DNA from: Chalara sp. BL73
Lineage: Eukaryota; Ascomycota; Leotiomycetes; Helotiales
NCBI GenBank assembly: GCA_918026815.1
Contig: CAKJVC010000006.1
Span: forward strand, 434,001 to 498,000
Reading direction: 5' to 3'
Length of the DNA stretch: 64,000 bases
Shown piece after piece: positions 23,835 through 34,983 of this stretch. Each line of letters opens with the position of its first letter. Positions within the stretch are counted from its first letter, which is position 1. Position numbers and translations under genes: made by a program. The notes beneath the pieces are model-generated. The model was not told where the DNA came from. It saw only the letters and a list, made by a program, of their open reading frames with translations, and made no database searches.

Positions 23835-24929
23835 TATCGGTATTGGAATAATTTGGAATCGCTGATCAAGTCTAATTTGCTATACAAACGAGATTCAGCT
23901 AGCGAGCTTGGGGAACTGTACGTTAATCTGACACTCAGATATAAGGAGGCTAGGTGGCCTGTAACTTCCCTCAGATAGTAGAGAAATATTTCACGATAGG
24001 TAGATTCAAATGAACAAAAATGCGTGCATGTATGAAGTGTAGAGCATCTGTATCAAAAATTGAGGTGGACTGTGCAGAATCGAGGAATTCCCAGGCGTAC
24101 CTTATACTCTTGGTTTGGCTGTTTCCCAAATGAGGGTACAGGGCACCCTTGTGAGGCTAAAGAGTCTATTTGAAGTTCGGTTACACAGAAGGCGGACGGT
24201 CGCCAATAAGACCTACTTTGTCGTAAAAATGATTCAGCTCAGGACCAACAGATTGCGCTGCGGCGGCTGGGACGTTAGACAGTAAGCCGCACTTTGCCCC
24301 AAGCGACTTATCCCGCTCCGTTGGGATTAAAGATTTCAAATTGAGAGCTTATATAAGTATATTTTGGCGAATCATATCTATTATCACTGTTGTGGCTAAG
24401 GCGTGGCAGGGTAGGATAGTGATATAATTGGTGCGGCAAATGTTACCCGTCATCTGAAACATAACAAGGAATGCAACGTGAAGAAGAGGCGCAAGTTTAC
24501 GTAGTTTCACGTAGTTCTCTTTGCTAAAAAGCTTGGACTGCTCTACTCGCAGTTAGTACAATTCCAATCTAGCTAATAAGTTATATTTGTAATTTACAAA
24601 AAAAAGATACCGTTTAATTCATTCAGAGATCCTGTCTACTGAAACATAGCCTGTGAGGAAGACTCTGATAAGCTATATATAAACAATCTTGAAGAAAGCC
24701 CCATTCCTAGATTTAAAGCCTCAGAGGGAAAGGAACGCTGAGGATTTTCATGTCTGAATAGCTTGTAATGCCTAATTCAAGAATGGGATTCTTAGAGTAA
24801 AGAAACTAGAGAATTAGCATATAAAGTCTGTCATTCTTCATTAGAGAAAGAATCATGAAGTTATTTCCATTCTACAGTGGAATCAAAACCTGCAAAGCTC
24901 TCAACACAACAACGTAACAACACAACAAA
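23835..24929. other. Intergenic region with a possible BED-finger remnant
   Basis: About 1.1 kb. At 24424-24504 (plus strand) an open stretch reads GAANVTRHLKHNKECNVKKR before a stop, resembling the His/Cys half of a BED zinc finger as found in hAT-type transposases. Nothing else of a transposase is recognisable, so this is only a hint. No promoter or RNA gene is identified with confidence. Confidence 0.3.
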
Positions 24930-25873
24930 ATGAAGTACGTGACCGTTCCAGATGCATCTAACATTAAGGGTACAAAGTTTACTAAGGTAGCTCAGGTTCT
25001 CATATCTATTTACTATCCTCTCATTGCTTCTGGTAACAGCCTTTGCTATCCCAATTGGAGAAGCGCAAGGTGCAGATTCAGCCATCGAAGCCCGTGCAGC
25101 AGCCAAGCCTGCTGCGGGAAAGCCTTCTGGTGGAAAGCCTACAGGAGACAAGCCTCCTGCCAGTGGAAAGCCAGCCACAGGACCCGCCACACCATCCACA
25201 CTTTCCGTAGGGCAATACAACTATAACGCCATCAAGCACTTGACGACAAAGGTTGGATGGCACGCATTCAGCATTGCATGGGATAAGGTTGAGATATCCA
25301 ACGATCCAGAGATGTGAGTTTTCCTTCCTTCCTATTAAATCCCAGGTGTGAAAGCACCTGTGGGATCCGGCATAGCATAAATCATTTTGATTGCTGATAA
25401 TGGTAATTTAGGAAAGCGCTAACTGAAATGATTGACGGATCTCACATTGGTATTCTGGTTGGAGAGATAAAGGTAAACTTCGCAACTTCCAATAGCAATA
25501 CACGGCATCTTCTGACTCGACTATGTGCAGGCTGACAAAACTTTCGACGGAACTTACTACCATATTATCTATCGCGACGGACGACCAAAGCCAGAAAAGC
25601 GCAATGGCGCCGCGATGAAAGTTGTGTTTAGACAGTTTGATGCAAAGGCGAAGCCGGAGATCAAGGTTAAGAGTCTTCACGGGTAAGCAATCACGTCATC
25701 AGCACCAAGCTCTCAAGCGCCAGTGTCTCATTTGCCAAATTCTTAGAACTCCAAAGATTCACGGAACAGCCGTGGCGCCTATTGCCCAGAACGTACTTGG
25801 ATCCAAGACATATCACATTCAAACCTTCAACTGCAAGATATATGCCGACCAGGTCTGGGCAGCAATTAAATAA
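24930..25873 (+). CDS. Small secreted protein with Gly/Lys/Pro-rich linker
   Basis: Five exons (24930-24934, 24996-25313, 25412-25472, 25531-25682, 25747-25873) give 220 aa. Exon 1 is only five bases; splicing it to exon 2 creates a clean signal peptide, MKFSYLFTILSLLLVTAFA, which strongly supports the model. After the leader comes a low-complexity linker with repeats of GKP (AGKPSGGKPTGDKP), about residues 35-65, then an ordered domain of about 150 residues with alternating hydrophobic positions (GILVGEIKADKTFDGTYYH). The domain has few Cys and matches no family I know. Secretion, small size and an accessory neighbourhood fit a candidate effector or cell-surface protein, which is inference only. 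Confidence 0.72.
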
Positions 25874-27345
25874 GTGTTGTAAACTAGAATATAGGTAAGT
25901 TACTCGCACACAAGAACTACAAATGGCAAGTCATAATATGTGTCCAAGTACTAAAACTGTGACAAGCTTTTTTGATCGTCAAGTGAGGCAAGGTTAGGAA
26001 AAAAAGGGGCTCAAACGGTCATCACACGGCGTTATCTAGTTACCACGGGAATAGGAGTTAAGGCGTTTGTTTATGTTTTTGTTATCAAAGACTCTTTGTT
26101 ATTGTATGTAAGTGGTTTTGTTATAGAAGGTGTTTGAGCCTATCAATAACAACCTCTGTAACCATGCAACCCATCACCTCATGCCCACACCGGAAAACTC
26201 CTTTCACACGTCCACTGAACTTATTTCTTGCGCTTACACTACCGAACATTTATTCTCCTTTGCCTAAAGTGCGGTACCAAGATCTACGCCGTCATCATCA
26301 ATAGTCGAATTGATATCCTTTCAGAGACTCCAATAGTCGTACCCTTGTCAGTTAGGTCGGCATTAGGGGGGTTACAGTGACACTCAGCAGTAAAAATGGG
26401 GTGCAGTAGCTTAGGCCCCCAGTCCCTGCAGTCCTAGTGGGTGGAGAGGGCTAGCGTGGCTTTGATTTGTGGGAAACAGCAGTTTGGCATCTGTGCCTTA
26501 CGGCCTTTGTGGCATAAATAGAGTAGAGCCGCTGGTATCTAGCAAAGGACGCATAAAGTAGAGGGACTGGAGTTTTGCATTTTCTTTCAAATATAAGCGT
26601 AAGTACGTGCGATCGAGGCCCATCCGCACCGATTAAACAACTCCGCGTTACCGTGATTCTAATAGGCATAAAATATTGATTTTCTTTCTTGTTGTAAAAT
26701 GAACTGTAAGTGCCCTAATAAAGTAAATCATAAATTGACCATTAGAAGCGAAACGTTTTACTGGCGTAGCATGCTCTCTGCAGATCACAAATGCGTACCT
26801 GCGCACAACGCCTGTTCGTAGATGCAAAGCTTCTTCCCATCAGTCCCATTCCATAAACAGCTCTGTCAAATTGCCAACAAGTATCATGTTTTATTTGCCT
26901 TTGAACTTTTCCAGTATGCCATCGCTCTTCTGTGTGATATGGTAATAGCGAGAGTATACCAGTAGGTGACGACCCAAGTATAATCATGTCTGGATTATTG
27001 CTTGCTTACTCCTCCAATCTTCAGTCGACCATTGACCAGTGGGTTGTAACAGAAAGTATAATTTGCATATGCATTCAAATATTTATTTTTGTGGCCAATG
27101 ATTGGCCGTTGAGAGGAAACATTATTTTAAAGAAGTTTAAGTTAAAATGTAGCTGGAGTTGTTAAATGGCATCAATCTTTGAAAGTTGACCTTTTTATCC
27201 CTATGCGTCACATTAGGTGTCAGAATCCTTTGAGAAAAGAATATAAATGTATATTATCAGAGCTAATATGTCCCTTAAACGCCATCTTAAGACCTGAACT
27301 AAAGAAGGCTTGTGCAAAAACAAGATTTAGAGTACTGCTACTCTC
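25874..27345. other. Gene-free interval
   Basis: About 1.5 kb between the secreted protein and the CorA-like relic. Short stop-free stretches (26451-26669, 26742-26987 minus) have no recognisable content. No repeats or RNA genes recognised by eye. Confidence 0.45.
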
Positions 27346-28307
27346 TCAGACTGCTGAAATCTGCTTGATTCCACTGCTTGACAGAAACCTGCGAAACTCC
27401 GCCCATTCTGTCCACACTGCGAAGATAACAATAACAGCGATAGTTACAGGTATTGCCGTTGCCCAGAAGACCCAAATGTTTCCAGAAACCATAAGCCTCA
27501 AATTATTAGGGTCGCCTGAGAAGAATGGCGACATGCTAAAAATTGCCTAGATGACCTCATTGTCAGCTCTGTAAACCGCGGATACTTCTGATATCCTGAT
27601 ATGCGGATGAAGGCGACTTACTGCCAGTGGAGTAGATGGCAAAAACACCACCGTGAGCAGCGCAATGCCTTTCATGGTCGAGCGGTCTCGCAGTGTTTGG
27701 TTCGCGATGTTCTGATGCATCAAGTTATACAACTAGGTAGTTCGAGTCAGCGAAGTTCTTCTTACCACTTTTAATTGCATGTCGATACGACTGAGCATAC
27801 GCTCGTGATGTTGCAATTGGAATTCAGCTGAGTCCTTGAGCTGCAATATATAGGAATGCATCTCTATATGGGTATCGCTAGTGATTGATACGTCGGTTCC
27901 AGACTCTTTGATTGTGTGCATCGCTTCAGTACAGGCAAGGCCAAGATCAGAGACAAAGTAGGAGAGGCCAGTGGTCAGCAAAGCGTGCTGTTCAACGAGT
28001 GTTCGATGAAGGTCATCGTAGTCCGGTTTCTCCCACTTTCTGTCAGGACTCTTTCCGGAAAATGTAGCGGTGCCTTTCTCAAATAGCCATCGAGGAGTCC
28101 AGTTTGGTGTTGGACAAAGTCCACTTCACGCTTAACATCTCAGAGTTGCCTTCGGAGCATATTAGAGCACACTGCATACATCAAAATCGGAAGTAGGATA
28201 GGATGTGCTGCATAACAATCTAGCTGATCCAAAATCTCTAGAATTTCCCTCATTTGACCGGTGGTCAGCCCCAAGATACGCACTTGAGGGTCATATGAAA
28301 GTGCCAT
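27346..28307 (-). pseudogene. Decayed CorA-like membrane protein, C-terminal part
   Basis: The recognisable end is that of the fungal CorA/Mg-transporter-like family: coiled region, LTVVFLPSTPLAAIFSMSPFF across an intron (27547-27621), then a hydrophobic helix VFWATAIPVTIAVIVIFAV. Upstream, the segment HPILLPILMYAV and the conserved VKREVDFVQHQTGLLDGY are in one frame but separated by TGA at 28142-28140, and the next conserved part (DYDDLHRTLVEQHALL) is in another frame, with the shift near 28074-28078 in a run of A (minus strand). A putative intron at 27733-27765 would be only 33 bp. The usual N-terminal half is missing. Together this indicates a truncated pseudogene. An alternative 56 bp intron bypassing the TGA is possible but would remove the conserved block. 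Confidence 0.65.
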
Positions 28308-28470
28308 CGTTGTAAAAGATTTTCTGAAATTTGGGCTTTGGCACACAATATCTATTGAATGTTAGCACATAATCGAGGAACCTTGGGACAAGCTGTGAGG
28401 GTAACTATATTTAGGGTTCCAAACACAAAAAACAAATATTGCCATCCACCGCTCAACCACGCCAATCGAA

Positions 28471-29337
28471 ATGGCTTGGCACACTAGAATTTTATTGATC
28501 TTGACAATAATAGCTTTCATCTTCAACCAAACCTCCTATTCAAAACCAACATCACCCACGGAAGACAACAAGGATCCCCAAACTGGAGAGAAACACCCCG
28601 GCATCCTGTCTAAACCCGAGGGCCCGGCAAAAAAGGCCAAGTTAGTCGCCAGCAAATGGAAAATGGAACACACTGATGATGTCTGGGAGGCATCCATACG
28701 AACCAGCGCATTCGACGGCCAGATAACTTACAAAACTGTGCTGAATCGAGCCGAGAACAACTTCCTATGGCTTATCCAAAGCGGCCAGACGTCCCGTCAC
28801 CCCAGAAAAGAAGATGGCACTTTGAACACCGAGAAGTGCGTGCCCTTAATGGTCGCAGCTTTGTACTAGCCCAAAGTCACCTTCAGCGCCTCTACCAAAC
28901 CTATGGGAAAGACAGTACGCGACTTCAAGGGTATTGTAGACCCTAGCCCCGACGAAATTGGCGAAGTTAAGGATTCCAAATGCCCTCTTCTGAAAGCCGC
29001 ACTCGCAGGCGGAGTCACGGATCCGCATGCAGAAGATAACTCTTGGAAAATCCTCGAGCTTAAGGCAGGCAATACGAAGAAAGGTCAGTATGCTGATGGC
29101 ACGATCACCGCTGTGTTTGGAACGCACGCGCGTGACTGGGACCCAACTCAAAATTGTAAAAAGCTCTTAAAGTGGCTTGGAGGAAGAGAGTTACTTCCGT
29201 GTGGAGACGCGGATGGGGAAAGTAGCAGGAGAAACCCTGCTTGCTTACAGGTTGCTAGGAAGTTAAATGTGCATGTTAAAGGTGCGGCTGTAGGGTCGTC
29301 TGCTTCTGGAAATCTTCCACCTGTTTCTGGACCTTAG
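28471..29337 (+). pseudogene. Secreted protein interrupted by a single TAG
   Basis: From the ATG at 28471 a signal peptide (core ILLILTIIAFIF, about residues 6-18) leads into an ordered, secreted-looking protein. TAG occurs at 28867-28869 after 132 codons, but the same frame stays open for 155 more codons to TAG at 29335-29337, with sequence of the same quality (LYDFKG-type strands, IVDPSPDEIGEV, SWKILELKAG) and four further Cys. No GT-AG intron of normal length removes the stop and keeps frame. The likeliest reading is one 288-residue secreted protein with a nonsense mutation; a truncated 132-aa product, stop readthrough or a base error are alternatives. I do not recognise the family. It is divergent to the CorA-like relic, 163 bp away. 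Confidence 0.6.
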
Positions 29338-29616
29338 AGCTAAGTTGCCTAAAAGTTAAGCGAGAGCATGTAAAGGGGTGGCCTACTAGCTACGGGATGT
29401 GAAGTATAGTGATCTTCTGAGGAGGAAGCATAAGCGCTTCGGAGTTAATTTTTTTATGTTCTTCTTTTTCTTCTTGTGTTTGAGGATCTAGTTATGCGTA
29501 CAATTGCAAGAATTTCTGTTCACTTATTTCTACTCAAAATCCCGCATGAACGTTAGACCCTTCTTCGAAATGACCAAAGATATTGCGCTCCTTTGGTCAG
29601 ACTCAAAAAGCTTTAA

Positions 29617-29656
29617 ATGTCCGCATGTCCGCATGTCCGCATGTCCGCATGTCCGC
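29617..29656 (+). repeat. Five tandem copies of the 8-mer ATGTCCGC
   Basis: Five perfect adjacent copies of atgtccgc, lying 280 bp after the interrupted secreted-protein gene. Perfect copies suggest recent slippage, so copy number may vary between strains. Confidence 0.95.
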
Positions 29657-29911
29657 ACTCGTTTCTTTGTCACCGCTTAATGCGATATCTTACCAGGTGC
29701 ACACAAGAGTAGTTGACAACGGACTATTTTTAATGAATATGTATGCCAACAACAAATCTTTTAAAGACCTGGTACTCAATGGTTTAACACAAGGTAGTTG
29801 TAGTGGTTATAGGCGCGAAAAATCAAGATAATAACAAAGTAGTAAAAACACGGGAACGAGAGGAAGGAACTGAACGGCGGTCTTGAAAAAGAATGTCGAC
29901 TTGCAATATAA

Positions 29912-31655
29912 TTAATGCCCCATAGCTTCCCAAGGGGAACAATATTGGATCCTCTTACCCTTGCCAAGCTTCCAAGAGTCATATCTTTCTCCCATCACCA
30001 AGGTCTCCAAGGCATGCTCTTGCTCTTGTCTACCATCTACAACCCCATAATCGTTATTCCAGTTCATCCAAATAAAAAGCGCCTTCAGGCCTCGTAACAT
30101 CGCCACTGGCGCACAGAACTTGGTATACATTTCACGCATATCTACAGCGTACCTTGCGTCTAAGTTCTCAGAGTGTATATCGAGGGAGGAATGCCAAAAC
30201 GGCTCCTCCATGCGGATATCCAGAGTCAGCGCTGGTAGGTTTGCATTCTGGCGCAGAGTGGCAAGATTCTGAAGCCATTGCTGCCAGGCCTCGGGATTTA
30301 GTAATGAATATTTCGGTACAGCAGAGTCGATCTCCAAGACGAGAAATTTTAAAAATGGTAATGACCCTATTGGCAACCACCAGAGGATTGGAAGACTTAA
30401 GGCGCAATCTCTATGTTCATCTTGTGGACAAGGTACATTCCAACTAACACGGAACTGATTTTGACCGAAGAAGACTTGAAGCGCAACTTGTCTATACTCG
30501 TGACTGACCAGAAAATGAGACGAAGGATAGTCTTCGCAAGTACATCGAATATTGAAGGCTACATGGGCTTGACTACAAAAGCATTTGGCAAAGCTGCCTC
30601 TACTGTCATGTTCCATCCCTGGCTCCATCGCAACAGCAAATCCGTTGTTGTGGCATGATCTATATTGACGGAAACCAGACTTCGTACACATTATGTCACG
30701 TTCAGTAACGAGATTTGTGTACGATAGAACCATAAGCTGGAGCTCCTGGGAAAGGTCAAGGAATGGAAATCGATCTTGAGAGCTCGATCGCGCTGCTGTT
30801 AAGTGTAGTACAGCGCTCTCTGTTAATGGCTTTAGTTGTATATTAGGTTCTTTTCCAAGACGAATCGCACAACCCTTCAAAGTAGGCAGAGCTAGCAATC
30901 CTTCTACGACAAGCTCGGCAGTTTCTTTATTCGCACAATCGCATATCACGTAAAGTGAGAGCCGATTTGGCTCAACAAAGGCAGCTAAACGAGTGCATAT
31001 TCGCTGCCATTGTGACAATATTTGCTTATCCGAACGAGATGTGTTCCCAAGCTGTAGTATATTAGTATAGTGTGGACGATAAAAGAAAAGGTTGAATATG
31101 ATATTTTTGTGCTACTTACTGGAGGATCGTGCGAAACGCGATTATGACATTGGCGCGAGTTCCCACATATTGGAAGTGAAATTCCCTTGTGACAACATGA
31201 TCGCACACAAGATGATGAGTTGACTCGAATCGTAAGCTGCCTTAATGCCCGTGTCGCTGTTCGCTTATCCTTTCCAGCGCCTGCAACCCACCACATAATC
31301 TTCTCGTAATGACGAAAATATTGTTGTCGTAAATGAGTTTCTCAGCCTCTCTATGCACAGTGCGACAAACAAGCAGAAGGCTGAGTGGGAGGTCTTGCGT
31401 TCGAGTTACTTTGCTATCGTCGTAAATCGGCTCATCGTCATAGCTTGACGCATCAATCAAGTCGTCAGGTGATCTTGTCTTTTTTAGAGATGCACTGAGG
31501 TTAAGATCGATGTATTGCCCTTGATATAGACCAGCTTCGCAGTAAATCTGGCGTCGAATGTGAAAAGGCAGTTGGAGGAAGTAGCATGGTTGGCTTGTTG
31601 TGCTTTTCCGTTCTCCCTCTGGGGAGAAGTAGCATGTGATTCTTTGCTGGCCCAT
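29912..31655 (-). pseudogene. F-box-like fungal protein with a frameshift
   Basis: Starts at ATG 31655 (MGQQRITCYF), followed by an F-box-like helix pair FLQLPFHIRRQIYCEAGLY and LPLSLLLVCRTVHREAEKLI, typical of a large family of uncharacterised proteins in Leotiomycetes. Near 31251-31260 the frame shifts by one base: the reading GLQALERISEQ passes into ALRQLTIRVNSSSC of another frame, with no room for an intron. A normal GT-AG intron (31052-31119) then joins to a long second exon (31051-29912) of 380 codons with a second leucine-rich conserved part (NRLSLYVICDCAN). Apart from the one-base lesion the gene looks healthy, so a base-calling error or a recent mutation are both possible. Function is unknown; F-box proteins usually select substrates for SCF ubiquitin ligases. 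Confidence 0.65.
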
Positions 31656-32880
31656 GATGCTTCGGGAATGCAAGAGCAGGCATTGAATCTTAGTAGATGT
31701 CTATTTTTTCTTTCTTAACTATACAAAGATTGTTCTGAATAGTATATGGAGGAGGTTCTAGAGCAAGGCAAGTGGGCAAGTGGCGCGGTCCAAGTTGGAA
31801 AAGTGGTCCTAATCCAATTTACTTCACGTGAATATTGTGAATTCTATATCTAATTATAGCCACGTACAGTAATGTGGCTAGTACCCAGCCAACTTTTACT
31901 CAGGCGTTTGTAGCTGATAACTATTCCTAATTGAAAAGCTTGCTTTTTTCTACCTGTGGATAAAAAAGTACCTGCGCGTTTTCTTGGCATTTCTTGGCAA
32001 TATTAATTGGCTGTGAGTATTTTCGATCACGTGAAAAGGGTTTAAAGGGGGCACCGCTTTTGTCACGAAGCCAAATCCTGGGGCCTGTTGAGGCGGCTAA
32101 TAGGTGGTTCTATTACGAGAGTACTAAACTAAGGAAGAAAGATGTAATTGTTGTACGCGACCATGATAGAAATGAGGAGTCATTACATGACATGCCAAGC
32201 CCATTTAGGTCACATGATCTATGATTGTGACAGCTTTTTTATATAGTAATTTTGATTTAATAGCTTAATTTTACAGCTTGTTACGGCTTTAACAATAAAA
32301 TTTAAGTAATCAAATTAAATTAGAGTTAAATTGAAGTAATAGCATTTTCATTAGATTAGAGTTAGAGTAATATTACTGACTCTAGAGTAATTACTCTAAT
32401 TGTATCCCCTGGCACTAAATATATTAGAAATAAAATAATCAGCATAACAGGCTCGAAATGAGCAAACCAGGCAGCTTCAATTACTGAGCAGCAAACATGA
32501 GAGGGAAATAATAAAAGTCGAATGTTCAAGATTCGAGCCCGCAAGACAAGCCGGCTCAGCTTGCAAAATAAGATGAACCTGACGAGGCTGCATATGATCG
32601 CAATTATATAGAAATTTAGGAATTGCTATATAAAGAATGACAGTAATATGTGCGTTATGCTACTATAACACTAAATAGAGAGATGGTAAATATAGATATA
32701 ATAACTTACTCGCTGCTTATAAAGAATTAAATACTGATAAAAGAGACGCTGTTTCACGGATAAATCCTACGGGGCCATATACAACCAAATATAAACCGCT
32801 ATCTCAAGGTTACCCAAAATCGTCGGGTTAAAACTTTAAAATGAGCTGTTTCATTGATTGTGATGAACTTTATAGAGCGA
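31656..32880. other. AT-rich gene-free interval
   Basis: About 1.2 kb, AT-rich between 32230 and 32750 with short runs of ttaat and agagtaatt. A stop-free stretch at 31994-32224 shows no domain. It separates the accessory left part of the window from the housekeeping block. An imperfect hairpin, gccacgtacagtaatgtggc, lies near 31859-31878. Confidence 0.45.
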
Positions 32881-34361
32881 TCAATCTCTAAATGTGACCG
32901 TCTTTGTCCTCACCCACTCATCTAAGCCCGCGGCTCCAAATCTTCCGTATCCACTATCCTTCATACCTACACGCTATTAGTCTCCTCGAGAAACGCAAAG
33001 ATGCATACAATTAACTCACCTCCATGCGGCAACGCTGTCTCATCATGAACTGTCATGTTATTGATATGCACGGCACCTGCCTCAATGCCCTTCGCAAACC
33101 TCAACCCCGTCCCCAGATTCCTCGTGAAAACCGCAGAAGTCAGCCCATACTCAGTATCATTTGCTAACTTCAGCGCCTCTTCCTCGCTCTTAACCACCAA
33201 CAAACTAACAGTCGGCCCGAAACTCTCCGTATAAAACAAATCCATCTCTTTGCTCGTGCCTTTCACCACCACCGGCCTCATCTTAGCATCAACGCCATTT
33301 CCAATATCACCATAAAGGACATTAGCACCCTTCCCAACCGCATCCTTCAACAGCCTGGCATTTTTCTCTACTGCACCTTTGTTGATCAAAACGCCGGCCT
33401 CTTTATCTGCTGGCGCAAATCCGTCGATGGCAGCCTTGAGGTGCTTCTCGAAAGCATCCACAACCTTCTCATGCACAATGATTCGCTCGGTACTCATGCA
33501 TATCTGCCCACTATGCAAAAACGCTCCAGCTGCGCATTGGCTCGCCGCGAGTTCTAGATCTGCATCCTCCCACACAATGGCCGGTGCCTTACCTCCCAGC
33601 TCCAGCAGTACAGGCTTCAGGTTCTCACCGGCAAGCTTCGCAATAATACGTCCTACAAGCGTGCTCCCGGTGAAATTAACCTTCTTCACCACCGGACTCT
33701 GGATCAAATGCTTTGTCACAGCAGCCGCATCTTGCGGTCTGTGAGCAAGCAAATTCAGCACCCCCTCCGGTAACCCAGCCTCAATCATAACCTGCACCAT
33801 CGCATAACTACACAGCGGGCTAAACTCCGACGCCTTCAAAATCACCGTATTCCCCGCCGCCAACGCATAAGCAAAACTCCGGACGCCTAAAATATACGCC
33901 GCATTCCACGGCGCAATTGCCAAGATCACTCCATACGGCTCCTTGAACACCAGTGCACTCACTCCCTCCGTTGCTGTCGTGGGGATAGTCCCCTGAATAG
34001 TTGTCAGGCGCCCAGCGACATCTTTTAAGATCTCAGATGCGAGGCCGACGTTAAAATCCGCCCATACTTTTGCGGCACCGGTCTCTTGGACAAGGTAGTT
34101 TGCGAGCTCTTCTTTTTTGGCCTCGAGGATCGCGGCCGCACGTAGGAAGATATCACGCTTAGCAGAGGGACGGACGAGTTTCCAGGAGGAGAAGGCGGAT
34201 TGAGCCGCGGAGATGGCGAGATCGGTGTCAGCGATTGAGGCAGAGCTGAAGTTGTGGAGCAGAGAACCAGTTGCTGGGTTATGGACTGGAAAGGATGCTT
34301 CGGTCTTGTGGTCTTTATTGGAGATGAGAAGGGCGATAGTTTGTGCTTCCTTTGAAGTCAT
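32881..34361 (-). CDS. Aldehyde dehydrogenase (aromatic/salicylaldehyde DH-like)
   Basis: Two exons, 34361-33020 and 32966-32881, give 475 aa. The 53 bp intron falls inside the C-terminal motif PHGGMKDSGYGRFG, so reading only the first exon would miss the true end. NAD(P)-dependent oxidation of an aldehyde to the acid is expected: PWNAA with Asn153, LELGGKAP with Glu254 as general base, and SGQICMSTERI with catalytic Cys288 are all present, as is ESFGPTVSLL. The similarity, especially FNVGLASEILKDVAGRLTTI, points to the salicylaldehyde/vanillin/benzaldehyde dehydrogenase branch used in aromatic compound breakdown. Cytosolic; no targeting signal is seen. Substrate is inferred from the family. 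Confidence 0.9.
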
Positions 34362-34983
34362 ATTGAAAGCTGGCTAGGATGATGTGTTTGTCAGTAGCTT
34401 GATCGTAGAAGGCAAAAGGAAAGGGAAATTTGGGTAGAGGGATTCAGCCTCAAAAGTAATAATGTATAGCGTCTGAACTTATTTATCACATATCTAAACC
34501 GATTCGCGGTGCATTCCCCACAGTTGGTCCCGATCTGGGGCCGATGGAGGTGGAGGTGGAGGTGGACAAAGGGCTCGGGTAACACCCCGGCATATGCCAT
34601 TACGTATGATATACAGGATTGAATTACACGTGACTGGCGTTTAAACTTTAGAAAGACAACTTTTTTGATTCCTTCCTGTTATTATTTAGAACGGAGGGAC
34701 ATATGAAAGGAGAGCCATGAGTACAAAAATCATAAGCGCCAATGTGGTCAATGTTGCTGATTATCAGATTGTGTATTACCTCACCGTCGCTTAGATGTCA
34801 TCTCCCTAAACTATCAGTAATAGTAGGCTGAAGACTATTATTCTCGTATTTTCGAGCCTTTTTTTTGTATGTACAACTAATGCTGACTTTCTGTCATATC
34901 TCTTTAACAACATTCTCCAATAATAATACCCGTTACCTTATCCTAAAGTCTGATTTGGCCATGCCCAATTTGCTTCTAAGCAC

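Noticed and set aside
32967..33019. Seeming truncation of the aldehyde dehydrogenase after PHGGE
   Set aside because: The stop lies in an intron; exon 2 (32966-32881) restores the conserved C-terminus.
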